Notes: generated from the sequence alone by a model not told the origin. A stretch of DNA of 64,000 bases from Gnetum montanum (GCA_015680685.1 MNCI01011966.1:1-64000), one strand, 5' to 3'. Positions 23,655 through 35,850 are shown, counted from the first letter of the stretch. Made by a program: numbers and translations.

Positions 23655-24014
23655 ATGCCTTCTAGAACCACAAGTTATCTATTTTCAGTTGTTCTTGTTG
23701 ATGATATTTTACTTTGATGTTGGTATGGCTAGTGTTTAGCTAGTAATTTAGTTGTGGACAATTTAGTTGTTTTATGATGTGTTGTTTAAACTTTTACCAC
23801 ATCATGTGGCTATGGTTATTAGGTTTTATATGCTTTAATTATTATTAGTAAGTTTTGATTTGGTTATGTCATTTTAGCATTATGGTTTTATACATGTTAC
23901 AGTGTCTTATATTGTTATTATGGTATAAGGATAAGTTCGCTAACTCATATGCTTATAATGTAACAAAAGGTAAAAATTACCTAGACAATAAGGTTGTAGA
24001 CTGAATCATAAATA

Positions 24015-24165
24015 AGTTAAAAGTTTTTTTGCTAGTTTCAAGCCATGGTAGGCCATGGGTTGTTTGCTAGTTTTAGGCCATGAAGGGACACATGGTATTT
24101 GTTAGTTTAATGCCTTAGTAGGTTACATGTCTTGCCAGTTTTAGGCCATGGCAAGTCCTACATTT
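24015..24165. repeat. Short tandem repeat around TTGCTAGTTTTAGGCCATG
   Basis: Four imperfect units of about 45 bases, each with (T)TGCTAGTTT(T/C)A(G/A)GCCATGG plus a TAGG- or AAGTCC-type end. The same phrase occurs at 16402, 16740 and, more distantly, 61905-61965 in the 3' region of the related element. Confidence 0.6.
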
Positions 24166-24479
24166 TGTAGGGAAAAACATATTTTTTGTCTATTTTTTGT
24201 TTTAATATTTTTATGAACTTTTCTAACTTTAAATTGTTTATGACTTTTTTATATATTTAACATGCTAAAAGAGAAAATAAAAGGCTTTCACAAGTAAAAA
24301 TATAAACAAGGATAAACTTTAGGCTATATGTAAATTGAAATTTAACATAGAAAAAAATAAATGATGCATATAAGTAAAGCATAAACTAGGCTAAAAGGCT
24401 ATAAGTAAACATGGATATATGGTCATAAGTACATAGGGCAAGCACATTAGGGATGCACATTATTTTTGCAAATGTTTCC

Positions 24480-25110
24480 TAATCATTGAGAGATTAGGAA
24501 ATGTATACAGTCTATTTTTCACAAGCTTATTTTTCCCATCTCCTTTGCTGATGATTTTAAAAGGGAGCTCTTCCTATAGCATATCCCTAGGTCCATCATT
24601 GTTGATTTTGGCTTCTTTTACTCTGTTGGGCTTCTTGACTTTAAGGCTAAGAGTTTCTTCCTAAAACTCCACTTCGAACCCTTGCTCTATGTCAACATGA
24701 TTAACTACTACGGGTACCGTATGATCTCCACGAATGATTATTTCACCTCCCTTGTAAGGCAAGTGAATCTCTTAATGGATGGGTAAGGACATAGCTTGTA
24801 CTTGAGCTAGCCAAGGCCTCCCTAGGATAAGGTTGAATCTTGGTGTTTCCTCCATCACCAAGAAGTTGATCATTATGGGGAATTGTTCCCCTACCATAGA
24901 GTCTAAAGATATACATCCCTTAATAGAAACCATTGATCCATTAAAGGATGTAAGAGTTGATGTTCACTTGTGTTGTATGTGTTCTGCTAGGCCTAAATGC
25001 TTAATAATGGTATAGGGTATTGTGTTTTTTCCTGCTGCATTGTCTACATGTACTATATGCACTTTATATTATCCTACCATTATTATTATAAAGAGGGGAG
25101 CCTTGGTTAC
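24480..25110 (-). pseudogene. Tat-like aspartic protease
   Basis: The minus strand shows, from about 25075 downward, NAAGKNTIPYTIIKHLGL, then GSMVSIKGCISLDSMVGEQF, then INFLVMEETPRFNLILGRPW (near 24830) and PYKGGEIIIRGDHTVP (near 24740). The YNIILGRPW-type block is diagnostic for Ty3/gypsy proteases of this lineage. The active-site Asp loop just upstream is degraded. The enzyme would cut the Gag-Pol polyprotein. Coding similarity ends near 24480, where RT should follow but does not. Frame changes are needed to read it whole. Confidence 0.75.
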
Positions 25111-25538
25111 CTTACTACTTTGGGGGTTGGTTTTGATTTTGTTGTTGTCAAATACTAGTGATGTTGACTTTGCTTCTTTCCTTGGTGAAGATGGTGCCAT
25201 CACTACATGAATAGATTCTTCACTAATAGGGATGTCCTCACCAACAAGAATGAAGATCAACATCTTGACTAGTGCTTCATGGTATGCAGCGAAGATCATG
25301 ATAAGGTCATATAGGCTAAGGGTTGTATTCTTTTACTAGCAATTGTTTGACCTATGCCATCACATTAAGGAAGTATTTGTTGTTGGTAGTAGAATTTTAA
25401 TTCTTATTGTTCCTAACCCTTATTGTATTTATTCTTAGGCTTTTGTATAGGTTTCTTACATTGTTTGGTTAGTAACTCTTGGTTGATATTAGTTGATTGA
25501 GAGAAAGAAGTCATTGCATTGGCCACCACAAGGGGATG

Positions 25539-26030
25539 TTACTCGATTTTAAGGGTAGATCCAATAGAAATAGGAAGGATTACTTTGATTATGAAAGGAT
25601 ATTTGGGGGATGTTGGTAATTGTATCCATATAATAAAAAGGGTCCTTGAACTAGTGGAAGTTGAAGGACCCCTTTCCTTGTGAGGAGGTACCTGAATCAC
25701 AAATGGTTCCTTCATAGGCCTTTGATTTTTGTTGACATTGAACATCACTATGGTATATGGATTCTTATTGGCATTTAATGGATCATTATAGATATGCATC
25801 GATTGGTTTTGAGGCCTTAACAGGTTGTAGGAATCAAGCATTAGTTCACCCTTATCTATCATCTTCTGTAGGTCATCTTTTAGTGCTAGGCAAAAATTAG
25901 TAAAGTAGTCAAGTTTAAAGTATCTAAGCACCTGAGGATCATCTTTGGTTGTAGGAGTGGGGTATTTGGCTATCTCACATAGCCTCCCATGCCTCTTACA
26001 GGAATTTCTCATCATTTTCTTATCCTTCCA
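25539..26030 (-). pseudogene. C-terminal gag zinc region of the Tat-like element
   Basis: An open stretch of 158 residues begins CKRHGRLCEIAKYPT, continues LKDDLQKMIDKGELML and ends proline-rich (FVIQVPPHKERGPSTSTSS). This resembles the gag-protease linker of Tat/Ogre elements (YCxFHxxxGHxTxxCxxLKxxIxxLIxxGxL), with the zinc-binding pattern partly lost. It would bind the element RNA. It lies between the gag core and the protease, as expected. Confidence 0.65.
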
Positions 26031-26399
26031 CTCTTTAATATTTGGTCAAGAAGTTCTAATGCCTTTAATGGTAACCTAGTATGCTTTGATTTATCCTTTC
26101 GTTCAAAGTTAGACCTAACAGTAGTTAATGCAAAGGTTCCTAATGTTGCAAGTTGGTTAATGTTAGCAAGGGCCTTAGGTTGGTTCATTTTTGGCCCTTG
26201 GGTGGTTGTTTTACTCTCCTTTGCCATAGTGGCCAATGTTACATTATTTTGTCTTCCCTTCTTCTTATCCTTTCATGTATGTTAGTTTTTATACATGACA
26301 TAGGTAGGGTCATGGCTAGCTTCTACAACATCCTCTATGTTCTTAGCTTGGGAGAAGGCTTGATTGAGTCATTGTGGATCTAAGTAGTATATTTTTAAC

Positions 26400-26730
26400 T
26401 TGATAAACTTTTTAATTATCCCCTTAAATATAGCAAGAAGGTGAGTCTCAACTATTGGCTCTAGGATCTCATTAAGCAAAGTATTCTATTGTTGTATGAA
26501 CTTTTGCATCGGCTCAAGGGGTCCTTGCTTAACCTTCATTAGTCGATCAATGATTGTGTCAAGTTTTAAGTTTTACTTCAAACCATTAACAAAGAAAAAA
26601 ATTAGATCTTCCAAAGAGGATATGGATCATCTTAGAAATGCACGATACCAGTCTAAGGCTTTTCCTATAAGGGACATAAGGAAAATTTGCATTATTGTAT
26701 ATGGCCAAGCACTCAGAGTGGAAGGTTATA
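26400..26730 (-). pseudogene. Retrotransposon gag core domain of the Tat-like element
   Basis: The minus strand reads FLMSLIGKALDWYRAFL, a stop, SISSLEDLIFFFVNGLK, then LDTIIDRLMKVKQGPLEPMQ and KFIQQ. This matches the Ty3 gag core (FxxSLxGxAlxWYxxLxxxSIxSWxxLxxxFxxxF...LxxxxQxxxEsxxxYIxR). It forms the particle shell. Upstream, from about 27900 to 26750, is the N-terminal part of gag, too decayed to delimit. Confidence 0.75.
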
Positions 26731-28011
26731 GGGTGTGAGTTGAGATTACCCTTACCATTGTACTTGGTAAATTAAGGTATGGGAACACCTAGGGGAAGAG
26801 TTGGTTGTGGGATAGCATGAATGATGGTTTGTCTTGATAGAAATCCATTATTTTGATAGTCTCAGATGTGGAAGCTATAAGCCTTCATAACTCTTTTGTT
26901 AAGGCCTGGATCATTTTAAAGGCTTGATCTAGTCCTTGAGGTGTCCTTGTAGGTTGTGTGGTTTGCACAAAAGGTTGCAATGTAATATGGGAGGCCTATG
27001 GCCTTACAATGGGTTGTGGTCTTGAAGGGAAAGGTTGCATCATCATTGTTGCAAGTGGGTTGAATAATGAAAAACAAGTTTGTGTTGGTATTTGGGGTAA
27101 AAAAGGAACAAAATGGGTATGTGACCCTTGGATCACTTGAGGTCCTACCATGGATCCCATCTAGGTGAAAAAATGGATTAGTGGTATTCACAATCATTTA
27201 TGATGACAAGAAAGACCATGGTTATGTGGAAAAAGGCATGGAAAAGGGGAAGGTTGTTGGTTTCAGCACCAATTATGTTGGTGTGCTACTACAATGGGCA
27301 TTGGACCAAACATGGTTGGATAGGGAGGGTTTGATGATTGAGGGATCTACCCTATGGAAGAGATGTGGGGCTTTGAGGTGTGCATGGTAGATTTGGGGGT
27401 CGATTGTTGGGAGAACCCCCCTATGAGATTCTCATGTTTATACTTAGCCTTGAATTCATCTTCCTCCTTATGTTGCTTGTCCTAGCTAGCCTTTCCATCC
27501 TCTTCATTCATATCAATTAATTGAGAAAGGATGCACATGTAGATTTCAATTAATGATATTTTATTGTATGGGGAAGGTATGTATTCCTTCCCATCATGAT
27601 GGATAAGCTCATGCTCCCTTTTGGTCTCTATCTCCATCCTTGTTATAAGCATGCCATCCTAAATTTTGACATAAATGAAGTGGTGGTGGTCTTCATTTAT
27701 TACCATAAATTCTAGGCTTATCCTCCTAAGACTTAGTAGTTGTCTATATTTAGCTATATTAGGGTCCTTGGGGTCATAAATTCTTACGACCTATTGGCTA
27801 GATTCTATGTCAATGAAGTTAAAAGGAAAAATGGTCGATTGGCTAAACAACATGGTGATAGTATTTAAAATACTAATGGGGTATGACTACCAAACTATTA
27901 TGCACTACAACTATAAAATATAGTACATGCTTCAATGAAAAGGGGTTTCATCCTTTTACAAATTTATGTTAAACCCTCGCCACAATGGGCCTGCCAATAG
28001 TATTCGTGCTA

Positions 28012-28073
28012 GAGGTGGAGAGGGGGGTGGGGGGGTGTGGAGGGGGTGGTGGGGGTGGGTGGGGAAGAAGGGG
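28012..28073 (+). repeat. G-rich low-complexity tract, potential G-quadruplex
   Basis: Repeated runs of 3 to 7 G separated by T, A or GT, on the plus strand, followed by GGGGAAGAAGGGG. In the retroelement's own (minus) direction it is a pyrimidine tract in the leader, about 440 bases after the 5' LTR and before gag. Confidence 0.75.
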
Positions 28074-28497
28074 TAAGATAAATAATCTTACATATTTCAT
28101 GTAGCATTGGAGGTATCTCCCCTTGGCAAGTTTGATGGTTATTATCCAAATTTTAGGTGAAATTTTTCATTATTTTAAAGGTTTTGTTTTAGTAGAATTC
28201 CAATCTTGGTCCTACTCGGAAAGTTTCATAGAAAAGGAATATAAGGATTTGGGTGAAACACCAACACTAGCCTTGAAATGTCTAGCAACTGTTGTGAAGA
28301 TTTTCTCCATGCCCAAATCACCTACAACCTCTATGCTAGATTTTGGTGGTAGGGAGATGGATGACAATGCTAATTTTTATTGTAGGAAAAAATTTGCAAA
28401 AGTTCAAAGGATTTTTATGCAATTTCAAAGGATTTTTTATTCTTGAAAATAGGGTTGTTATAGTGGCTAATAGGATCGAATGTAGAACTTAGGTGGA

Positions 28498-28516
28498 GGC
28501 CCTCTCTCTAGCACTA
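28498..28516 (-). other. Primer binding site candidate of the 18.8 kb element
   Basis: On the minus strand TAGTGCTAGAGAGAGGGCC lies 6 bases after the 5' LTR end. It resembles the TGGCGCTAGAAGGAGGG-type site of plant Ty3/gypsy elements, with changes compatible with C-to-T decay. The tRNA identity is not certain. Confidence 0.5.
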
Positions 28517-28522
28517 TAAAAC

Positions 28523-29962
28523 TATAGTGACTAGAAAATTTGGTCACTAGAAAAGACTAGAAATCCCAAGTGGAACAGCTTTAACCCTTGATCCCAAGGT
28601 CCTTCAAAAATAGGATTTGAGGTACACCGAGCAATCTTGCCAATTACCCAGGGACTTATAAAGTAAGAAAAAAGGGGTAATAAAATAAAAATGCAATGTA
28701 GATTTTACTTAAAATAAATTCACAGAATGAAAATAAATATACACTAATTTGCACAACAAATGGAACTATAAATTTTATTATGATAAAAATAAAGAAAGTT
28801 TAGAAATATATAAAAGGGATGCTTGAGGTAGCAAAGGTTTCACTTCATTGAGGTTTGAAATCTGGTGAAGTTGGCAACCTTAGACACCACAACCAGCTCC
28901 ATGATCTAGATGCTCCACAACTTCAAAAATTTTAAAACCTTGCTATATTCCTCACAAAATCTATAGCATTGGTGGTGGAGGTGGGATAATATGTGTGGGG
29001 GTTTCTGGACCATAAGGAAGAGCCATGTTGGAGGTCTTACTGCTCAAGTTTCTCAATGTTGCTACAAAATCTTACATAATCTTGGGGGTTAAACAATGGT
29101 AAAAATGACTATAGGTTCTACATTGAAATTACTCAAAATGCTTTGTGTTTTCAAGGGATTCTCAAAGATATGGAATTCAAAAGTGGCAGAACCTCTTTAT
29201 GGTGTTGCAGCTTGATATATATAGGTTTCATGACCATAATTTGGGCTGCAAATTTCTATCCTAATTGCTAATAGATTGTTGTCATGTGTAGGTGTTGTAG
29301 GTGTCCAAATTTAGCATGGTTTCCATGTATGGTAAGTTTTGATTCTACCAACATACCAAAACCATTCCAGTAATCAAAAATAGCAAATGGGAATATTATT
29401 CACATTGGCTTCTTCCACCCACATTAGCCTTCCAAGAGCAATGCTAGACCTATAGGAACCATGTTGGTGGTATCACACCCATGCTAAGGTTGTTGGGGCC
29501 ACAATGGAGCTATAGGAACCATGCTAGAGCTATTGGACAAACGCTGAGCATGCTAAACTCCAAGAGGAACATTGGGGTCACATGAGCTATGCTAAGGCTT
29601 TAGGAGTTAAACCTCCTAATGTTAGACCTAGGTAATGTTACATCCCCCAAAGTTGGGCATAGGTGATTCCAACATAGAAAAAATTTATACACCGCACAAA
29701 ACCCATGAAAATGGAAATTTTGGTAGTCCAAAAGACATTTTTGACCCCCAGAAGCCCAAATATGAACAAAATATGACATTTTTCACCTAGCAGTTAAGGC
29801 TATGACTACTTTTGAGGCACTTTTTTAGCCCAAAAAGTTACATTATGTGAAATTGTGTCTTGTGGATTACATCATATTTTACAATGAAAGTTTTGCCTCA
29901 TGTTTCATGGGGTGAAATTTACAATGCCAAAAGGTTACATGTACTTTCTTGATGGTGTTTAA
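28523..29962 (-). repeat. 5' LTR of the 18.8 kb element
   Basis: Partner of 11155-12550; see that entry for shared landmarks. The low end, TATAGTGACT, is changed from the family TGTAGCA end. A TATA-like AATATATAAAAGG lies near 28806. ATAAC follows at 29963-29967 as the second copy of the target duplication. Confidence 0.85.
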
Positions 29963-29967
29963 ATAAC

Positions 29968-32300
29968 AACAAGATCATCACCATCATCCAAGTCTATTAT
30001 GTTTCTAGCCTTTTCAATCCTCTTCTCTTAGTTGGTCAAATCTCTAGCAAAGGCATTAATGTAAGCTTCACTAATGATATGTGTATTATAACTAATCCTA
30101 AAAAAGAATAAGTCATTAGTATCAAAGCTTTTAACAATAGAATTTTCTATATAGAATATGAATTTTTTTATCTTCAAGGTAGACCTATCACCAACATGGA
30201 GATCAATGTCCTTGAAACCAATAATAAAGAAATAACATCAAACATTGAAAATAGTTTAAAAATAAAACACATAATAGTTTGAAGTATAGAAGAAGATGCC
30301 AAGATATGGAATAAAAGGCTTGGAAACTTCCTTTTTTAATATTAAGAAGATGAAAAAACTAAAATGATAGTTGGTTTAATCATCAAAGAGATTTCCAATG
30401 ACAAGCATGAAGTTTACATACAATGAATATAGACAAAATCTCCATAGATAACACTAGTGGAAGGAAAGAAAGTGCCTCTTCATCCCTCTTAATCTAGTAG
30501 ATTTCATGTCTACTATATCTATTGAAGAAGCCAACTACTTTAGGGTTATCAGGAATGATTGTAATAGATACACATAGACTTACAACTGAAGAGTGAAAAA
30601 TGATTGATTTAAGAAATTCCTCAAATGCTACAATATAATGTAAAACATCATGGACTATCCTATAAAAGTCCTAGAAATAGACTTAGGGGAAGAGTTTATA
30701 AATAATAGCTCTAGATATTTTTATAGAAAATAAGGAATGTTTCATTATATCACATGTAACTATGATATATACTCCAATAGTATGGATGAAAGAAAGCATA
30801 GAAATCTTTAAGACATGATGAGAATGATGTATTCTCAAAAATGTAAATCTACAAAATGGATATTGAAGCATGCCCATAAACATGGCTACATATGTCATGA
30901 ATAGAGTCATTACTAGCAAGACCAAAGACAAGCCTTCATATGAATTATTGTACAATAAAATTCCCAACATTACTTACATTAAGACATTTGGTTTCCATTG
31001 TTATATCAAGATAACAAAAAAAATCCTCAAAAAATAGATGATAGAGAAAGAAAATGCACTTTTGTTGGATATGACTATAAGAAATCAAAATATATATGCT
31101 ATTCTTGAATAGATCATAAGTGGTACATATTAGAAGATGAAGTTTTACTAGATGAAAAATTTGGTACAACTAGTTTCTAGCAAGATAACCAAAGAATAAA
31201 TACTCAACTTAATCCAAAATTATGGATACAAAGTTACCACCCTTAAACAAAAATGCTAACCATTAATTTTGAGAGGAGGACAACAAGCTCAAGTGTTATA
31301 ACTAATATGTCATATTCAACCCTTACATAGGAATGAAAAAATATTAAATAAGCTATGAAAATTAAAGAATGGAAAGAAACCATAGATAATGAATATGAAG
31401 ATATCATGAAAACTAGACTTGGGAATTATTTGATAAATTAGAAAGAAAAAGCTGATAGATTATAAATGACTATATAAAATAAAATTTAATGAAACAGGAA
31501 AAAATCATCAAACACAAAGCAGGACTTATAACTAGAGGCTTCAAACAAAAGGAACACACTAACTATGAGAAGATATTTGCTTTAGTAATAAGATTTGAAA
31601 TAATCTAGCTCATATTTTTTATAGCTTTTCATCATGGTCTCAAAATTTATCAAATGAATGTAAACTTAGCATTCCTCAATGGTAATATAGATGAGAAGGT
31701 TTGTGTCTATCAACCTAAATGTTATGTTATCAAATAAAAAGAAGATAAATTGTGCAAATTAAACAAATTCTTATATGGATTAAAGAAAACTTCAATGACA
31801 TGATTTTATAGAATCAATGAATACTTGTTAGAAAAAAAGGATATTCATCTAACATGTTTGAATCCACCTTGTACTACAAGCATGAAAACAAGGACTTTCT
31901 CATTATCTTACTTTATGTAGATGACCTTATATTCATAGCTATAGACAACAAGGTAGTAGAAGAATTTAAATGTAACATGAAGAGCATATTTGAAATGAAA
32001 GACTTAGAAGAGATAAAATACTTTCTTGGAATACAAGTTGATTAAGGCAAGGAGGAAATTAAATTTCATCAAACCAAATATGCTTCTTCCATCTTGGTTA
32101 AGTACAAAATCAGTAAAGAAAAAGTCAACATAACTCCACTACCTCATAATCTATAACTTGAACATAAGAAAAACATAGCTATTATAAATGTAACCTATTC
32201 TTGTAGAAAGTTTCTTCACAATTCTACAAGAATGCCTCTAAAGTATCAAAATACTTAGCATGTAACCATAAATGATCCTTAGATTGATGTAATCCTCAAG
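29968..32300 (+). pseudogene. Ty1/copia integrase and reverse transcriptase, right part of the split element
   Basis: Continues the copia element interrupted at 11154. Near 30690-30860 the plus strand reads integrase text: EEFINNS..., a Tyr-rich stretch, then HYITCNYD and DERKHRNL (family GxxHxxxxxxxPQQNGVxERxHRxL). Near 31640-31720 it reads HHGLKIYQMNVNLAFLNGNI (family ...VHQMDVKTAFLNGxL). The RT catalytic motif YVDDLIF is at about 31914, inside an open stretch (31854-32045) that continues FEMKDLEEIKYFLGIQV. The catalytic YVDD is intact but the frame as a whole is full of stops. RNase H is vestigial (32050-32290) and no 3' LTR is found. Confidence 0.8.
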
Positions 32301-33040
32301 ATATCAACAATTATGAAAAGAAGATGTATGAAACCTCTAATCAAATATGGATTTAGCCTATCACACATAAACTAGGAATGGTAGAAAAATTATGAAAAAT
32401 TACAATTTTAATACTAAAATTGACTAGTATACATCACTAAAAATTGACTAAGTATAAATGATCAAAAAATAAACTAAGTATGAAATAAAATATCAATGAT
32501 AGAATAAAAATAAGAATAAAATCTAAGTAAAAGAGAATAAAATATTAAAATACTATGTTATGGAGGGATGGGTTTTAGATCCCTTCCCAAATACTAAAAT
32601 TCTTTATTAATGAGTAACAAAGTGTTCATATTCTATGGAAGGCCAAAACCACAAGCAATAGATGAAAACATAAGTGAGTTGAAACTAAAAATGAGAGCTT
32701 GAATCTTAAGATAAATATGGATTTGAAGAGTGGAATTGAACCTCTAAATATTTAAGATATGGATGGGGAAGCTATATGCATAATTTATAATCAATTTTGG
32801 GGAAAAATAGGGTTATTTTGACTAAGGTTCTTGTCACTAATGTTGGAGCTTTGATTCTAATAGAAGCCTAAAAATTCTATCTTTCGAAGTAACATTGAAC
32901 ATGGAGAAGGTCACGACAAAGCACATAGGTGCTATAGTGGTGGTAGATACTCATGTTCTTAATCTTTTAAAACTTGACAAGTACTTTCAAATCTCAAGAA
33001 ACTAGCCCTAAAATTTTTCTTTAGCTCATATTTATAGATC
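32301..33040. other. Unassigned AT-rich sequence
   Basis: Follows the decayed copia RNase H. Contains many short AAAATA words and no recognisable gene or LTR. Confidence 0.4.
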
Positions 33041-33049
33041 CAAAGTTGG

Positions 33050-34320
33050 TAATTTTAACTTAGGGTTACTAGACTTGGACTAAGATTTAAGTATAGTTTA
33101 CTCAAAGTTGACTTGGAATCTAAGAAATGGTAAGTTTGATCTTTAACTTTGTACACTTGACCATGTGGACAAGTGATGCTGATGCTAACATAAATGTCAG
33201 TGTTAGCAATATGTAGATAAATTTTTGTAGTTTTGTCCAAGTGCTAGTTATATGTCTTTGTGATGTCATTTGATGCTTGAACTAATGTCAAATTCTATTG
33301 AAATGATGCTCAGAAGTCTGCAAAGCTAGGAGAAGGTGCCAAATGTAGAGCTTGAATGTTAAGAATTAAAGGATGCAAGAACTGATAGTACTAACATTGA
33401 TGTTAGCATCAACATTAATCATCCTGAGTGAAATTTTTGATATTTTATCAAAGTTAGAATTTTGAACTTTCGAGACCTTTTTTCATCTTGAACTAATACT
33501 AAATATTATTGAGATCCCTAAGAAGCTTGGAGATAAGGCTGTATGTTGATGGTAAAGAATGATATTACTTGGAAAGGTCTAGAAATGATGAAATTAACAC
33601 TTTTCCAAGTTGCAGGTTTTGAACTCTTGGGAGTCCATTTGACCTTCAAATTATTGTTGAAGGTTGTTAAGATGAAGTTTAGGAGTTTGCAAGGCCTAGG
33701 GATGTTAACAGATGTTGATTTGAATGATGATATAGGCTTTGATGATGTTGATATTAATATTAACACTAGCATTAGGATCAACATTACTTAGGCAGTTAGA
33801 AAAATGTTTAGTGATTTCTTAAGTTGAAAATTCTAACTTGTAAGATGCTAAAATTAACCTTGAAATGAGTTGAAATGATGATGAGAGGCCTGTACACCTA
33901 TAAAATGCTATGGAATAGATGTGTGAAGTGACTTAGAGGTGTTGAGGTAAGCCATGAACTTGTTGATGGACTAGCCTTAGGAAAAATGTTCATTTTATAA
34001 GTACTAAAAGAATATGTGAAAAGTGCCAATTCTAGAAGCCTAGAGTACTAAAACTACTATTGATGAGTCATCTAGGCCTAAGGAACATATTGTACATGTT
34101 AAGAGGTAGTTCTAATGAGGTTTGAAGGTGTTGAAAATGGTGTTTTTGGTATTGTAACTGATATTGATGCTAGCATCATCATTACCATTAGGCATACTTA
34201 GAAAAATTTTTACCATTTTTTTGAACTTTCCAAAAGTTGTAAAAATTGAAGCTGAGATGTTGGGATATGATCTAAAATGGTTCCTAGATATCTTTGAAGG
34301 ATAAAAATTTATCTTATGAA
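33050..34320. repeat. Degenerate long repeats with TTGATGTTAGCATCAACATT phrase
   Basis: Near 33180, 33395, 33750 and 34165 a phrase of the form (A)TTGATG(T/C)TAGCATCAACATTA occurs. Each is followed by C(T/A)TAG- or CCTGAG-, AAAAATTTTT and GAACTTTC-like text and preceded by GAAATGATG- or GTTAAGATGAAGTT-like text. The spacing of roughly 215 to 415 bases suggests three or four heavily diverged tandem units. The phrase itself is close to an inverted repeat. The open frames at 33518-33791 on both strands are by-products of it. Confidence 0.5.
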
Positions 34321-34639
34321 GTTTTTTTGGGATGTTTTATCTTTTAGTGTCAAAGAACAATTGATTTAGAATTTATGTCACCTTCAATACTTTGAAACAT
34401 TTTGAGTTTATAGTTTATTCAAGGTCATAAGAATGATGTCCATAAGCTATATTATGAGCTCAAATTATCCCTAGAGGCATCTAAGAGTTGGGAATATGCC
34501 ATATGGCGATGTATTTAGGAAGCTTTATGCTCAAATTTGCATAAAACTATGTCAAAAATATACTAAGTTTTAATTTTAGGTAGATCCAAAAAGTGGATAT
34601 AACATTATCTTCCATTGATGGATACTTTTGGGGTACTAA

Positions 34640-34642
<3 letters not shown>

Positions 34643-34679
<37 letters not shown>
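34643..34679 (+). repeat. (GA)n microsatellite
   Basis: An uninterrupted GA dinucleotide run of about 18 units. It lies about 50 bases beyond the end of the integrase fragment at 34728. Confidence 0.97.
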
Positions 34680-34680
<1 letters not shown>

Positions 34681-34727
34681 AATTTTTAATGTTTTTTCTT
34701 ATTTTTTATTTTTTTTCAAATATAGCA

Positions 34728-35345
34728 TCTTTTGAGGTATGCCTTACTTATAGGATCTAGGTATTGATTCCCATCGAAATCTACCAAGTAATATGTTCGA
34801 TTACCAAGGCTTTTAAGGATGATAAATGAACCTTTCAAGTTTAGAGAGAACTTTCTTATCTTGACATTAGGTTAATGATTAAGGACAAGATCACCTTCTT
34901 TGATTTCTCTAAGTATAACAAGTTTATCATCGTGATGGTACATAATCCTTTGATGATTGTGGATGTTGATAGCTTATATTTTATAATTTTCTTCAATTGT
35001 GTCTAGCTCAACAAAAAACATGTTTTCATTCTTGTTACCTAACATCGAATTATTTAAGCTTTCATGAAGAGAAGATACATCTAGCTTCATCAGTAACATT
35101 GTGTTTGATCCATAGGTAAGCATGAATGAAGCTTGTTTAGTTGTATTACATAAGGTAGTATGTTAGACCCAAAAGAAGTGGGATAATTGGGCATGCCAAT
35201 TATATTAAGATTTTTCAATCATGATTTTAAGGAAATGGATAAGGGATTTATTAGTTGAATTAGCTTGACCATTGGATTTTGGGTAGTATGGATGAGGAAA
35301 AATCAAAATTTTCTTAAGTTCAGAAAGGATAAGGTGGAACGTCAA
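34728..35345 (-). pseudogene. Ty3/gypsy integrase, C-terminal half
   Basis: The minus strand reads HPYYPKSNGQANSTNKSLIH (near 35280), FLKIMIEKS, then FMLTYGSNTMLLMKLDVSSL (near 35085), IKEGDLVL (near 34890) and LKGSFIILKSLGNRTYYLVD (near 34800), ending SKAYLKRCY. This is the integrase core end plus C-terminal domain. The catalytic Glu position reads Asn or Ala (GQANSTN for GQAExTN), so it is inactive. It is cut off abruptly at about 35345, with unrelated A-rich sequence beyond. It is a different Ty3 family from the two described above. Confidence 0.78.
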
Positions 35346-35850
35346 ATTTTATCTAAGTACCATGGAGAGAATAAAATATTTCTTTAAGAATTAAAATAAT
35401 GAAATCAAAATTGATAATTTCCTAAGATAGAAGATGGGAACAAAAAATAAAAATAAAAATCTAAAGCTAAACTAAAAAGTTTTTAATGTAGAAGACAAAA
35501 ACTTAACCAAAAACTAAAATTAAAAATAAAAACTAAATATTTAAAATGAAATAAACATTGAAATTGAAGCTAAAAATTAAAAACCAAATTTTTTTTTGAG
35601 GAAATGGAAAAAAATTAAAATAAAAACAAAAAATTGAGAATTTTGTAAGCTAAAAATTTTTTAAGTTCCAAGTGAAAAGTGGAAGAAGATTGAAGTTTGA
35701 CTAATTGTTGACAAGTTAGGAAGATAAAAAAAATTTGACTAGGTACTAGGGTAGACTTAGACTTGTTGGCACATTTGGCCATTTCATGGAACAACAAAAG
35801 TAGAGACTGGCATAAGGAAATATTTAGAACAAATGCATAAATAAATAATC
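35346..35850. other. A-rich filler
   Basis: Long runs of AAAATAAAAA-type words and no gene. The open frame 35615-35797 on the minus strand is a by-product of A-richness. Confidence 0.5.

Larger units (their letters stand above)
11155..29962 (-). mobile_element. 18.8 kb Tat/Ogre-like Ty3/gypsy LTR retrotransposon, RT palm missing
   Basis: Two related LTRs (11155-12550 and 28523-29962) bound the element, with ATAAC on both flanks. In transcription order (right to left): 5' LTR, primer site, G/C-skewed leader, gag, protease, an antisense spliced gene, a gap in assembly, a ~185-bp tandem array, dual RNase H, integrase, polypurine tract, 3' LTR. Dual RNase H and a long non-coding middle are known for the Tat/Ogre lineage. 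No YxDD-bearing RT palm is visible between protease (ends near 24480) and the first RNase H (near 15880). The element sits inside a copia gag-pol. The LTRs differ at many positions, so the insertion is old. I infer it is a non-autonomous or secondarily damaged copy. Confidence 0.85.

Noticed and set aside
30683-31169. Two minus-strand open frames with hydrophobic text
   Set aside because: They are shadows of the plus-strand copia integrase, whose motifs (HYITC, ERKHR-like) are readable there.
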